A stretch of DNA of 27,090 nt, from positions 305,963-333,052 of the forward strand of contig DBCS01000008.1 in assembly GCA_002293185.1 (NCBI GenBank). The letters are read 5' to 3'. Made by a program: the position numbers and the translations under genes. Below, in pieces: positions 1-7,264 of this stretch; position 1 is the stretch's first letter; each line of letters opens with the position of its first letter. The notes below the pieces were generated by a model. That model was not told the origin of the DNA. It did not search any database and was given only the letters and a program-made list of their open reading frames with translations. Source of the DNA: Flavobacteriales bacterium UBA952. Lineage in GTDB: Bacteria > Bacteroidota > Bacteroidia > Flavobacteriales_D > Crocinitomicaceae.

Positions 1-755
1 ACAACCTCAGCAGGAGCTTCGGCTTGTGCCTCAGCAGGAGCTTCGTCTTTGTCGGTAGCTTTCAGGTTTTTACGATCTTCTAATCCTTCTTTAATGGCAC
101 CACAAATAGCATCGAGAATTAAAGTGATGGATTTTGTAGCGTCGTCATTTGCAGGAATAGGAAAATCTACCAATTTTGGGTTAGAATTGGTATCTACCAT
201 GGCAAACGTAGGGATATTCAAGCGGCGTGCTTCTGCAAGGGCAATGTGCTCTTTGAGGATGTCGACGATGAAAATGGCTGCAGGTTGACGCGTCATGTCT
301 GCAATGGAACCGAAGTTCTTCTCGAGTTTTTCACGTTGACGACTTTTGAATAGTTTTTCACGCTTATTGAGGGTATCCCAAGTTCCGTCTGACTTCATTT
401 TGTCAATGAGTGACATTTTGCGAATAGATTTACGCGTCGTTTGGAAGTTGGTTAACATACCACCAGACCAACGCTCTGTTACGAACGGCATGTTGACTGC
501 TGCTACGCGTTCAGAAACGATATCCTTGGCTTGTTTCTTCGTTGCTACGAAAAGTACTTTTTTACCAGATTTAGCAATTTGCTTCATTGCAGCACATGCG
601 TGGTCTAGGTGTAAAATCGTTTTGTTGAGGTCAATGATATGTATACCTTTCTTCTCTTCGAAGATGTAAGGAGCCATTGCCGGGTTCCACTTACGCTTGA
701 GGTGACCAAAGTGTACACCGGCGTCTAGTAGGGTTTCAAAGGTTAATTTAGACAT
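1..755 (-). CDS. rpsB: 30S ribosomal protein S2 (C-terminus cut by window edge)
   Basis: S2 is a core protein of the small ribosomal subunit. The reverse strand from the ATG at 753-755 reads as a typical S2: N-terminal LLDAGVHFGHLKRKWNPAM, then IDLNKT, VATKKQA, ERWSGGMLTN and AIFIVD, followed by the EARRLNIPTFAMVDTNSNP region. The frame stays open to base 1, so the stop lies outside. Beyond the conserved core there is an acidic Ala/Glu/Pro-rich tail (about residues 236-251) in which EAPAE occurs twice. It is the third gene after rplM and rpsI, 99 nt below rpsI; I see no TAnnTTTG promoter in the gap, so it is probably read from the rplM promoter. In Bacteroidota tsf commonly follows, but that would be off-window. 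Confidence 0.97.
   Translation of the reverse strand, partial: MSKLTFETLLDAGVHFGHLKRKWNPAMAPYIFEEKKGIHIIDLNKTILHLDHACAAMKQIAKSGKKVLFVATKKQAKDIVSERVAAVNMPFVTERWSGGMLTNFQTTRKSIRKMSLIDKMKSDGTWDTLNKREKLFKSRQREKLEKNFGSIADMTRQPAAIFIVDILKEHIALAEARRLNIPTFAMVDTNSNPKLVDFPIPANDDATKSITLILDAICGAIKEGLEDRKNLKATDKDEAPAEAQAEAPAEV
5..45. repeat. 17-bp direct repeat in the rpsB tail, 24-bp period
   Basis: The 17-mer CCTCAGCAGGAGCTTCG occurs at 5-21 and again at 29-45. The 24-bp period keeps the reading frame (8 codons), so the duplication adds a second EAPAE to the acidic tail of S2. The repeat may continue past the left edge. Confidence 0.85.
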
Positions 756-854
756 ATTTTGTTTTGTTTACGTTCCTAATTAAATTACCAACATTGAAGG
801 GGCCATAAAGGCAGGTGCTCCAACGCTTGGATGCTAAACAGTCCAGTAGGCGAA

Positions 855-1241
855 TTAACGCTTGGAGAACTGGAATTTCTTTCTTGCTTTTGGTTGACCT
901 GGTTTCTTACGCTCTACCATTCGTGGGTCGCGCGTCATGAGGCCTTCTACTTTGAGCATTGGTTTGTAGTCTGCAGATATTTCTACGAGTGCGCGGGAAA
1001 TACCCAAGCGAACTGCTTCTGCCTGACCGTTGATACCACCACCGACAACGTTTACTTTGATATCGTACTGACCAGCTGTTCCGGTAAGTGCAAACGGTTG
1101 GTGAACTTTGGCTTGAAGAAAGTCAATCGGAAAAAACTCAGTCATCTCGCGTTTGTTGATGGAGATTTTACCATTTCCTTTTGTTAAATAAACGCGGGCT
1201 ACCGCTGTTTTTCTTCTTCCTAATGCATTAATGACTTCCAT
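855..1241 (-). CDS. rpsI: 30S ribosomal protein S9
   Basis: Small-subunit protein whose C-terminal tail reaches the tRNA-binding P site. The 128-residue product has the expected family length and shows the N-terminal GRRKTAVARVYL motif, the VNVVGGGINGQAEAVRLGISRAL core and a basic tail ending in FQFSKR; the terminal KR is the P-site-contacting end. The ATG at 1239-1241 lies 5 nt after the rplM stop, so the two genes are translated from one message. No internal promoter is visible. Identification is secure. Confidence 0.98.
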   Translation of the reverse strand: MEVINALGRRKTAVARVYLTKGNGKISINKREMTEFFPIDFLQAKVHQPFALTGTAGQYDIKVNVVGGGINGQAEAVRLGISRALVEISADYKPMLKVEGLMTRDPRMVERKKPGQPKARKKFQFSKR

Positions 1242-1246
1242 ACTTA

Positions 1247-1702
1247 TTATTTGAGGGTATCAAGATTCAATAATTCAGGTTGCTGTGCTTCGTGGTTGTG
1301 AGCAGCACCTTTATATACTTTAAGATTGGTGTAAAGTTTGCGACCAAGTGTATTTTTTGGAAGCATTCCTTTGATTGCTTTCTCGATGAGGCGCTCAGGG
1401 TGGTTTTTGAGCATGCTCTCAGCAGACGTAAAACGCTGACCTCCCGGATAACCAGAGAAACGAACGTATTCTTTATTTTGGAGTTTGGTACCCGAAAAGG
1501 CGATTTTCTCCGCATTGATAACGATCACATTGTCACCACAGTCTGCATGGGGTGTGTAACAGGTTTTATATTTTCCTCGGATGACTTTGGCAACTTTACT
1601 TGCCAAACGTCCGACGGTTTGACCTTCAGCATCCACAACAAACCATTTTTTATCGGCAGTTTCGGTATTACCAGCTAACGTTCTGTAACTTAATGTGTTC
1701 AC
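1247..1702 (-). CDS. rplM: 50S ribosomal protein L13 (GTG start)
   Basis: Large-subunit assembly protein. The 151-residue product matches L13: N-terminal MNTLSYRT, WFVVDAEGQTVGRLASKVA, RGKYKTCYTPHADCGDNVIVINA, and the GMLPKNTLGR motif. The initiator is GTG (complement of CAC at 1700-1702), chosen because the Bacteroidota L13 N-terminus begins MNTLSY and there is no ATG just upstream or downstream in frame. It heads the rplM-rpsI-rpsB operon with a consensus promoter at 1751-1781 and a leader of about 45 nt. The GTG start could moderate initiation, since no Shine-Dalgarno sequence is apparent. Confidence 0.97.
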   Translation of the reverse strand: MNTLSYRTLAGNTETADKKWFVVDAEGQTVGRLASKVAKVIRGKYKTCYTPHADCGDNVIVINAEKIAFSGTKLQNKEYVRFSGYPGGQRFTSAESMLKNHPERLIEKAIKGMLPKNTLGRKLYTNLKVYKGAAHNHEAQQPELLNLDTLK

Positions 1703-1733
1703 GGTTCTTTCTATTAAATAAAAAACTTAATTA

Positions 1734-1747
1734 CCCTAAATTTAGGG
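1734..1747. promoter_or_regulatory. 14-bp perfect palindrome at the predicted rplM transcription start
   Basis: CCCTAAATTTAGGG is its own reverse complement. If transcription starts four nucleotides after the -7 element at 1751-1758, the first transcribed base is 1747, so the palindrome would form the first 14 nt of the mRNA. It may be an operator or a small 5' hairpin (CCCU/AGGG stem). The function is inferred from position only. Confidence 0.45.
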
Positions 1748-1750
1748 GTG

Positions 1751-1781
1751 CAAAGATACAACTATTGTGTTTATTTACAAA
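1751..1781 (-). promoter_or_regulatory. Promoter of the rplM-rpsI-rpsB operon
   Basis: On the reverse strand a -33 TTTG (complement of 1778-1781) is followed by exactly 19 nt and then TATCTTTG (complement of 1751-1758). This fits the Bacteroidota TTTG / TAnnTTTG promoter consensus fully. The next bases, CAC, resemble the extended element seen before rpmE2 and rpmH. Confidence 0.8.
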
Positions 1782-1804
1782 CGAAAAGCAGAAAAAATAT
1801 GAGA

Positions 1805-2578
1805 TTATTTTGCTTTGAAGGCTGAAATCGCGTTTCGAGTAAATTCACTCAAGACCAAACGCCCGCTGATGGCCGCTCTTTGTAAGAGTAAATCATCCCA
1901 GTTTTCGGTACCTTGCCAGAAGATTTTTTTGAGTTCACTCATGGCTTCGGGGTTGGACTGCGCTAGCTTGGTGCTGAGCGTTTGAATGGCGGCATCTAAA
2001 TGCTGCTCATCTTCGAAAATCTCGGTGTAAAGTCCTTTTTCTTTGGCCCATTGTGCACTGCGCCATTCTGAGGCGTTAATGGCAAGCTCACTCATGGCAG
2101 ATAAACCAATTTTTCTTTCTACTGCAGGCCCAACTACAAAAGGCCCGATTCCTACAGCGAGTTCAGATAGCTTAACATCTGCCATGGTGGTGGCCAAACA
2201 GTAGTCAGTAGCTGAGGCAAGACCCACGCCCCCGCCAACCGCGCGTCCTTGAACGCGTCCGATGATAAGTTTTGGTGCTTTTCTACAGGCGTTGATCACT
2301 TTGGCAAAGCCCGAGAAAAATTCAAGGCCAGAATCGAGGTCTTGGATGCTCATGAGTTCGTCAAAACTGGCCCCAGCGCAAAAAGCTTTACTTCCTTGTG
2401 ATTGGAGCACTAGAACTTTTGTGCGTTCATCCGCGGCTATTTCTGTAATGGTATCTGCCAAAGTTTGAAGGATATGGCCAGGTAAAGCATTGCTCATAGG
2501 GTGCCCAAAAGTGATGATCCCGATGCCTGATTCGGTTATTTCGTTTAAAACAAAACCGTCGTCGTGTGGTGCGTCCAT
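1805..2578 (-). CDS. Enoyl-CoA hydratase/isomerase family (crotonase fold) protein
   Basis: A 257-residue crotonase-superfamily enzyme, expected to act on an acyl-CoA thioester in the cytoplasm. The oxyanion-hole segments are visible as FCAGASFDEL (about 67-75) and GRAVGGGVGL (111-120). Of the two glutamates used by classical enoyl-CoA hydratase, only the second is present (E139 in KLSELAVGIGP); the first, in the GGGxE position, is glycine (G119). That leaves hydratase, isomerase or another crotonase reaction open. It starts 2 nt after the stop of the coiled-coil gene, so the two are cotranscribed. There is no partner acyl-CoA dehydrogenase or thiolase in the window to name a pathway. Confidence 0.88.
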   Translation of the reverse strand: MDAPHDDGFVLNEITESGIGIITFGHPMSNALPGHILQTLADTITEIAADERTKVLVLQSQGSKAFCAGASFDELMSIQDLDSGLEFFSGFAKVINACRKAPKLIIGRVQGRAVGGGVGLASATDYCLATTMADVKLSELAVGIGPFVVGPAVERKIGLSAMSELAINASEWRSAQWAKEKGLYTEIFEDEQHLDAAIQTLSTKLAQSNPEAMSELKKIFWQGTENWDDLLLQRAAISGRLVLSEFTRNAISAFKAK

Positions 2579-2580
2579 TC

Positions 2581-3537
2581 TTATTTTAAAGTAAAGCTGT
2601 CTGTTCCGATTAATGCACCATCACAATAAATTCTGACTTTGTAAGCGCCTTTGGCTGCGGCTTCTCCTTTGAGCTCATAGTAAATGGTTAGGTCGAGCGC
2701 TTGGTTTTGATAATCTACTTCTTTGCGTTGAGAATAAGCCACTGTTCCGCTTTCTGTTTCGGTTACAAAATTACTACTGCCTTGTAGAATATCTCCGTCT
2801 GGTGCAATAATTTGGAGGTAAACGCTTTTACGACCGGTAGCAGCGAGGGGGTTTTCAGATAGTGTAAAACTACTGCGGAATTGCACTGCATTTTTAGCGC
2901 GGTCAGTGACATCCATTGAATTATTTAGACGCTGTTTGAGCGCTTCCGATTGAATGCCATAGGCTTGTAATTTGCTTCCTTTTTTAACTTGTTGTTGCGA
3001 TTCTTCAGCTTGCTTGCGATAGGTATCTCTTTCATTGGTGGTGGTGGATAGCTTTACGTTGGTTTCTTCTAAACGGCTTCCTAAATCGATATTGAGGGTG
3101 TTTAAAGAATCTATGGTGCGTGCATAGCTGCGCATAATCGAGCGCAGTGTTTCATTTTCTTTTCGGGCTTTGACTAATTCTCGAGCGGTCATTTTGGAGC
3201 GGTCGAGTTTTTGCAATAAAGAGGTAATTTGTGCTTTTTGGGCGTTGAGGCTATCGGCTTTAGAGGCATCTTTTTCGATGAGTTTGTTGTAGTTACGAAG
3301 CATCTGTTGTAGGTCTTGCTTGAGGTCTTGTTTCATGCTACCAGTGTAGCCGGAAAGCGCAGCTTCCATATCGGCCATATCGGAAAGCAAGGCTGAATTT
3401 TTGTTGTTACAGGTGTTAAGTGCTGCGCGCTGCCTTGACCAAGCGAGTGTGAGCCCCGCAAGTCCTGCCAATAAAATAAAGATAAAAATGAAATAAAAAC
3501 TATTCGATTTTTGCGGTGTTTGAGGTTGTGTTTCCAT
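2581..3537 (-). CDS. Membrane-anchored coiled-coil protein of unknown function
   Basis: I do not recognise a named family. The 318-residue product has a short polar N-terminus, one hydrophobic segment (about residues 12-33, rich in F, I, L and A), then a long charged heptad-like region (about 37-215) with many K/E/Q/L, and a C-terminal region (about 222-318) that looks beta-rich: RSSFTLSENPLAATG, SVYLQIIAPDGDILQG, ending GTDSFTLK. This suggests a signal-anchor protein with an extracytoplasmic coiled coil and a small beta domain. It is followed after 2 nt by the crotonase-fold gene. Automated pipelines might label it SMC-like because of the coiled coil, but there are no ATPase motifs. Confidence 0.8.
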   Translation of the reverse strand: METQPQTPQKSNSFYFIFIFILLAGLAGLTLAWSRQRAALNTCNNKNSALLSDMADMEAALSGYTGSMKQDLKQDLQQMLRNYNKLIEKDASKADSLNAQKAQITSLLQKLDRSKMTARELVKARKENETLRSIMRSYARTIDSLNTLNIDLGSRLEETNVKLSTTTNERDTYRKQAEESQQQVKKGSKLQAYGIQSEALKQRLNNSMDVTDRAKNAVQFRSSFTLSENPLAATGRKSVYLQIIAPDGDILQGSSNFVTETESGTVAYSQRKEVDYQNQALDLTIYYELKGEAAAKGAYKVRIYCDGALIGTDSFTLK

Positions 3538-3557
3538 ACTATGGTTAATTTGTCAAT

Positions 3558-3565
3558 CAAAAATA
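3558..3565 (-). promoter_or_regulatory. Possible -7 element before the coiled-coil gene
   Basis: The reverse strand reads TATTTTTG (complement of 3558-3565), matching TAnnTTTG, 20 nt before the ATG of the coiled-coil gene. No TTTG is found at the usual 19-20 nt upstream; TTG lies only 15 nt away. It would allow transcription independent of the aldehyde dehydrogenase gene. Confidence 0.4.
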
Positions 3566-3600
3566 CAAAAGAAATTCTTGCAATTAGCCTGAGCAGTAAA

Positions 3601-5022
3601 CTATTGATGTAGTTGCCAGCAGACTTCTTTTGTGAAGCGCAAAATGCTGTCGGGGCCAACTGCAGTAAAACGCGCGTCACTGCTAGCCGGGTAGGCCCCG
3701 CCGTGGTGCATGGCTTCTATCACACTCACACCTGTGGGCACCCCATTGATGATTGCTCTACCTACTTTTTCCTCTATAAAATGAGTGAGGACAGGATGAA
3801 TGTCAAGAGCGTTGTTTGTAAAAATACTAATGGTGAGTTGGCCATTCATTTTTTCAAAGAGGGGTTGTAGTACATTTTCATTTTCAAAAGGACTCAAAAC
3901 AGCGAAGGGGCCGAAAACTTCCTCTAATAAGGTGGATTCGATCAGGAGTAGCTCTGGAGTGGTTTGGGCAATTCCCCAAAGTCCTTTAAGCCCGTCTTGG
4001 TTTACATTTGATTGATAAGGCTTTACTCCTTTTACTTGAAATACTTGTCGTTTACACGCCTCAAATTTTTGATAAATATCGGGGTGTAACATCGGAACAG
4101 CAACAAGGGTTGCAAGGGCTTCTAAAAGCAACTTTTTAAAGGTTTCAAAATGGGTGGCGTCCACGAGCAAAAGCCCTGGTTTGGTGCAAAATTGACCCGC
4201 ATCTGTGCAAATGGAGCGCGCTAATTGCTGCGCAATTGTCTCTATTTGAACGATTTGAAGATCTGAACAAATGACAACAGGATTCAGGCTACCCATTTCG
4301 GCAAAAACTGGAATTGGTCGAGGACGTTGTGCTGCGAGGTCCATGAGTGCGCGGCCACCTTTGATGCTGCCGGTAAAACCAATTGCTTGAATTTGAGGGT
4401 GCTTTGCAAAAGTAGTGGCCCAAGCGTAGGTGTTGTCAATTACATGACTAAAAATGCGGTCTGGAAGATTTAGTTCTTGGAGTGCGCGCTTTACGCAGTT
4501 GGCCACAGCAAGGCTGGTGCCTACGTGCATGGGGTGTGCCTTGACCACTACACAACAACCTGCAGCTAAAGCCGCTGTGGTATCTCCCCCCATGGTGGAA
4601 TACGCAAGTGGAAAATTTGAGGAGCCCAGAACCAATACAGGGCCAAGGGCTATGCGCTTTTTGAGCAGGGTTTTGTTTTCAAGTGGGAGTATATTTTGCT
4701 TTTGCCAAGAAAATTGTTGGATGTGTTCGGCAAAGACGAAGATCGTATTCGTGAGTCGGGCAAATTCCGATTCAAATCTTTCTTTGGAAAGCCCACTTTC
4801 TCTGCAGTAAACCTCTTGTATGTCTAATTTATCTTGTTGTAAAAAAGAGGCGATGCGAAGCAATAGTGCTGCCCTTTGGGTTGGCGTGGTAGCTTTGAAA
4901 CGCTTTTGGGCTTCTTGAATGTTATTTTCCCAATCTTGCAAGAAGGAGGTAGGCGTTGGGAAATACAATTGGGTATCCCAGGTGTTGAGGGCGGCTTGAA
5001 AGGTCCTGAAACCTTTGGACAT
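3601..5022 (-). CDS. Aldehyde dehydrogenase, alpha-ketoglutarate semialdehyde dehydrogenase type
   Basis: NAD(P)-dependent aldehyde oxidation to the acid. From ATG at 5022 the protein is 473 residues, normal for the family. Visible are the cofactor/active-site SSNFPLAYS (Asn about 136), GFTGS (about 215-219), the general-base glutamate in PVFAEMGSLNPV (about 242) and the nucleophile in GQFCTKPG (Cys about 279). The AEMGSLNP and GQFCTKPG wording resembles 2,5-dioxopentanoate (ketoglutarate semialdehyde) dehydrogenases used in hydroxyproline or pentose catabolism, but no such pathway genes are nearby, so the substrate is inferred. I chose 5022, 4 nt after the purS stop; an ATG at 5046 would add 8 residues and overlap purS by 20 nt. 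Confidence 0.87.
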   Translation of the reverse strand: MSKGFRTFQAALNTWDTQLYFPTPTSFLQDWENNIQEAQKRFKATTPTQRAALLLRIASFLQQDKLDIQEVYCRESGLSKERFESEFARLTNTIFVFAEHIQQFSWQKQNILPLENKTLLKKRIALGPVLVLGSSNFPLAYSTMGGDTTAALAAGCCVVVKAHPMHVGTSLAVANCVKRALQELNLPDRIFSHVIDNTYAWATTFAKHPQIQAIGFTGSIKGGRALMDLAAQRPRPIPVFAEMGSLNPVVICSDLQIVQIETIAQQLARSICTDAGQFCTKPGLLLVDATHFETFKKLLLEALATLVAVPMLHPDIYQKFEACKRQVFQVKGVKPYQSNVNQDGLKGLWGIAQTTPELLLIESTLLEEVFGPFAVLSPFENENVLQPLFEKMNGQLTISIFTNNALDIHPVLTHFIEEKVGRAIINGVPTGVSVIEAMHHGGAYPASSDARFTAVGPDSILRFTKEVCWQLHQ

Positions 5023-5026
5023 TTGC

Positions 5027-5278
5027 TTAAACTTCAGTGAGCTCAAAATGATAGCTCTCCATAATTTGGTTGGCTAACATTTTTTTGCAGGCGGTATCCA
5101 CCATTTGTTCTGCTTCTGCCTTGTGTGCAGCTTCTAAAAAAAGGCGAATGTGTTTGCCAATACGAACGCCATTAATTTGGGCAAGCCCGATGTTTTTCAT
5201 GGAGTTGGTGACCGCTTTTCCTTGTGGATCTAAAAGTGCGTCAAGGGGCATGACGTCGATTTCAGCTTTGAATTTCAT
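5027..5278 (-). CDS. purS: Phosphoribosylformylglycinamidine synthase subunit PurS
   Basis: PurS is the small bridging subunit of the three-part PurSQL enzyme that converts FGAR to FGAM in purine synthesis. The 83-residue product from MKFKAEIDVMP has the family's LLDPQGKAV, VRIGKHI and CKKMLANQIMESY segments. The ATG at 5276-5278 is preferred to one at 5302 because PurS proteins begin just before the first beta strand. It overlaps the end of pssA by 17 nt and precedes the aldehyde dehydrogenase by 4 nt, implying cotranscription. purQ and purL are not in the window, so the gene is separated from its partners. Confidence 0.92.
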   Translation of the reverse strand: MKFKAEIDVMPLDALLDPQGKAVTNSMKNIGLAQINGVRIGKHIRLFLEAAHKAEAEQMVDTACKKMLANQIMESYHFELTEV

Positions 5279-6113
5279 GTTGTTTGAATTGAAAATTTTC
5301 AATGATGGATAAAATCAAGTACAAAATTATAATTATTGGAATGGCCCAAATCAAAAAAAGTGGAATACTTATCAACGAAATAAGGAGTAAAATGTACCGG
5401 TATTGGTTGCCGCTCCATTTAAAATTTTTGAATTTGAGCGCTATTAAAGGCAATTCTACAATCATCAAAATAGAGAATATTACAGAAATTATACTGAGGC
5501 TGTAGCAGTCAAAGACAGTGTAAATAAAGGTAGATTGATGACCCCAATTCTGTAATTCAAACCAAAAATAGAGCGGAAAGAACGCAAAGAAAATGGTTGC
5601 TGTCGGTGTTGGTACGCCAATAAACCTATCGGTCTGCCGTTCGTCGATATTGAATTTAGCCAAGCGAAACAATGCAAAGAATGGAATGATGAGTGCTACG
5701 AATGGTAAATACTGAATAGAAGCATTATAAGTGTTGTTACGCCCATAAAAAAAGGCTGATTTCCAGTCGATGAGTTGTGCTACAACGTATTCTTGAGCTA
5801 CACCGCCGTAACTTTGGACTCCTTCTGCATTTTTCATTAGGCCACTAGGGTCTATGCCAATAATGATCATGACAAACATAAATAGGCCAGGTGCAACGCC
5901 AAAACTGACCATATCAGCTAAGGAATCGAGTTGTTTGCCGAGTAGGCCGTCTGTTTTGGTATAGCGTGCTACAAAGCCATCTAAGAAATCGAGCACAGCA
6001 GCTATGGCCAGGGCGTAAATTGCCCAGTCTAGCCGACCACTCAGGCTAAAAATAATAGAACAAATGCCACCAAGCAGGTTCAAAGAGGTGAGGAGATTGG
6101 CCAAACCAAACAT
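5262..6113 (-). CDS. pssA: CDP-diacylglycerol-serine O-phosphatidyltransferase
   Basis: Integral membrane enzyme making phosphatidylserine, precursor of phosphatidylethanolamine. The complete CDP-alcohol phosphotransferase motif is present as D42-x2-D45-G46-x2-A49-R50-x8-G59-x3-D63-x3-D67 in a 283-residue protein with several hydrophobic segments, the last a very I/L-rich stretch near the C-terminus. The start is the ATG at 6111-6113 (MFGLANLLTS), which begins at the first conserved residues; an ATG at 6188 would run into the divergent gene. The 3' end overlaps purS by 17 nt. No strong promoter was found in the 65-nt divergent gap. Confidence 0.93.
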   Translation of the reverse strand: MFGLANLLTSLNLLGGICSIIFSLSGRLDWAIYALAIAAVLDFLDGFVARYTKTDGLLGKQLDSLADMVSFGVAPGLFMFVMIIIGIDPSGLMKNAEGVQSYGGVAQEYVVAQLIDWKSAFFYGRNNTYNASIQYLPFVALIIPFFALFRLAKFNIDERQTDRFIGVPTPTATIFFAFFPLYFWFELQNWGHQSTFIYTVFDCYSLSIISVIFSILMIVELPLIALKFKNFKWSGNQYRYILLLISLISIPLFLIWAIPIIIILYLILSIIENFQFKQHEIQS

Positions 6114-6178
6114 GTGTGTGTTTTTTGTAAAAGTACCTATTAAACACAATTTTTTGTGCAATTTTGAGTTTTTGTAGC

Positions 6179-7264
6179 ATGTTATCAATCAAAACCACTT
6201 TATTCTTTACATTATTTGGTCTTGTTACGGCATATGCCCAAGATTTTAATCCGAAGTATGCCAACGAATTTCTAAATATGGGCGTAGGTGCAGATGCACT
6301 CGGAATGGGCTCAGCAGTGGTTGCGGACGCAAAAGGCCTCACCGCAGGTGTTTGGAACCCGGCAGGCTTGCTTCAGCAAAAGCAAACCACAGAAATCGGG
6401 CTCATGCACGCCTCTTATTTTGGCGGTTTGGCCTCTTTTGATCATATCGGAGTTTCTCGGCGTGTGAGCGCGCAAACGGTAGTGGCTGTCAATGTGCTGC
6501 GTTTGGGTGTAGATAACATCTACAATACCACCCAATTGATCGACAACCAAGGAAACATTGACTACAGCCAACTACAAACGTTTAATAGTGCAGATTACGC
6601 CATTATTGGCTCGTTGGCCAAACCCACCCGAGTTGCGCACCTGACCATGGGGGTAAGTGCAAAGGTTTTGTATCGCCACATTGGTAATTTTGCGAGCGCT
6701 TATGGTTTTGGTTTTGACGCTGGGCTCCAATACAGCCCAAGTAGGTTTTGGTCTGCCGGCTTGAATTTCCGGGATGCAACAAGCACGTTTAGTGCCTGGA
6801 CCTACAACCTGAGCCCAGAAATGCAGGCGACTTTTTTGCAAACCAATAATTCCTTGCCTCAAAATGGAATCGAACAAATGTTACCAAGGTTGGTTTTGGG
6901 TATTGCAGGTAAACTACCGCTCAAAAGTGAAAAATATCAGCTTGGTGGCCAACTCAACACAGAATTAACCACAGACGGCCCGCGCAATACCCTGCTTTCG
7001 GGCAAGGTATTTTCATTGGATCCAAGAGTAGGGTTGTATTTAACTTACGATAACAAATTAACGCTGCGTACAGGCCTTTCACAATTTCAATACTTCACGG
7101 ACTTTGAAGCCAAAGAAAGCCTAGCATTTCAGCCACATATAGGCGCAGGAGTCCTACTTCAAAACTGGACGATCGACTATGCGTTTACGCGTTTAGGTTT
7201 GGGTGGCGAGGGCTATTTTACGCATTTGTTCTCGCTCAAATGGGCGTTTTCAGCGAAAAGCTGA
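6179..7264 (+). CDS. PorV/PorQ-family outer-membrane beta-barrel protein
   Basis: Predicted 361-residue outer-membrane barrel of the FadL-like PorV/PorQ group; in the type IX secretion system PorV shuttles cargo to the sortase, and many Bacteroidota carry several paralogues of undefined role. A signal peptide (about MLSIKTTLFFTLFGLVTAYA) is followed by the family hallmark FLNMGVGADALGMGSA and GVWNPAGLL, then alternating aromatic/hydrophobic strands to a C-terminal SLKWAFSAKS. I use the ATG at 6179, which gives a clean signal peptide; 6164 is an alternative. Its TGA at 7262-7264 abuts the stop of the convergent phosphatase gene. Calling it PorV itself would be over-reading. Confidence 0.85.
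   Translation: MLSIKTTLFFTLFGLVTAYAQDFNPKYANEFLNMGVGADALGMGSAVVADAKGLTAGVWNPAGLLQQKQTTEIGLMHASYFGGLASFDHIGVSRRVSAQTVVAVNVLRLGVDNIYNTTQLIDNQGNIDYSQLQTFNSADYAIIGSLAKPTRVAHLTMGVSAKVLYRHIGNFASAYGFGFDAGLQYSPSRFWSAGLNFRDATSTFSAWTYNLSPEMQATFLQTNNSLPQNGIEQMLPRLVLGIAGKLPLKSEKYQLGGQLNTELTTDGPRNTLLSGKVFSLDPRVGLYLTYDNKLTLRTGLSQFQYFTDFEAKESLAFQPHIGAGVLLQNWTIDYAFTRLGLGGEGYFTHLFSLKWAFSAKS

Noticed and set aside
822..866. AACGCTTGGA repeated at 822-831 and 857-866 near the end of rpsI
   Set aside because: One copy lies within the rpsI stop region; two 10-mers 35 bp apart with no structure are not enough to call a leader element for rpsB.
831..1187. 118-residue open frame on the plus strand opposite rpsI
   Set aside because: It is a shadow of the ribosomal protein gene; no promoter, and its translation resembles nothing.
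6144..6157. Inverted repeat CACAA-TTTT-TTGTG in the pssA/porin divergent gap
   Set aside because: Only 5-bp arms in very AT-rich sequence and no convincing promoter beside it; could be chance.
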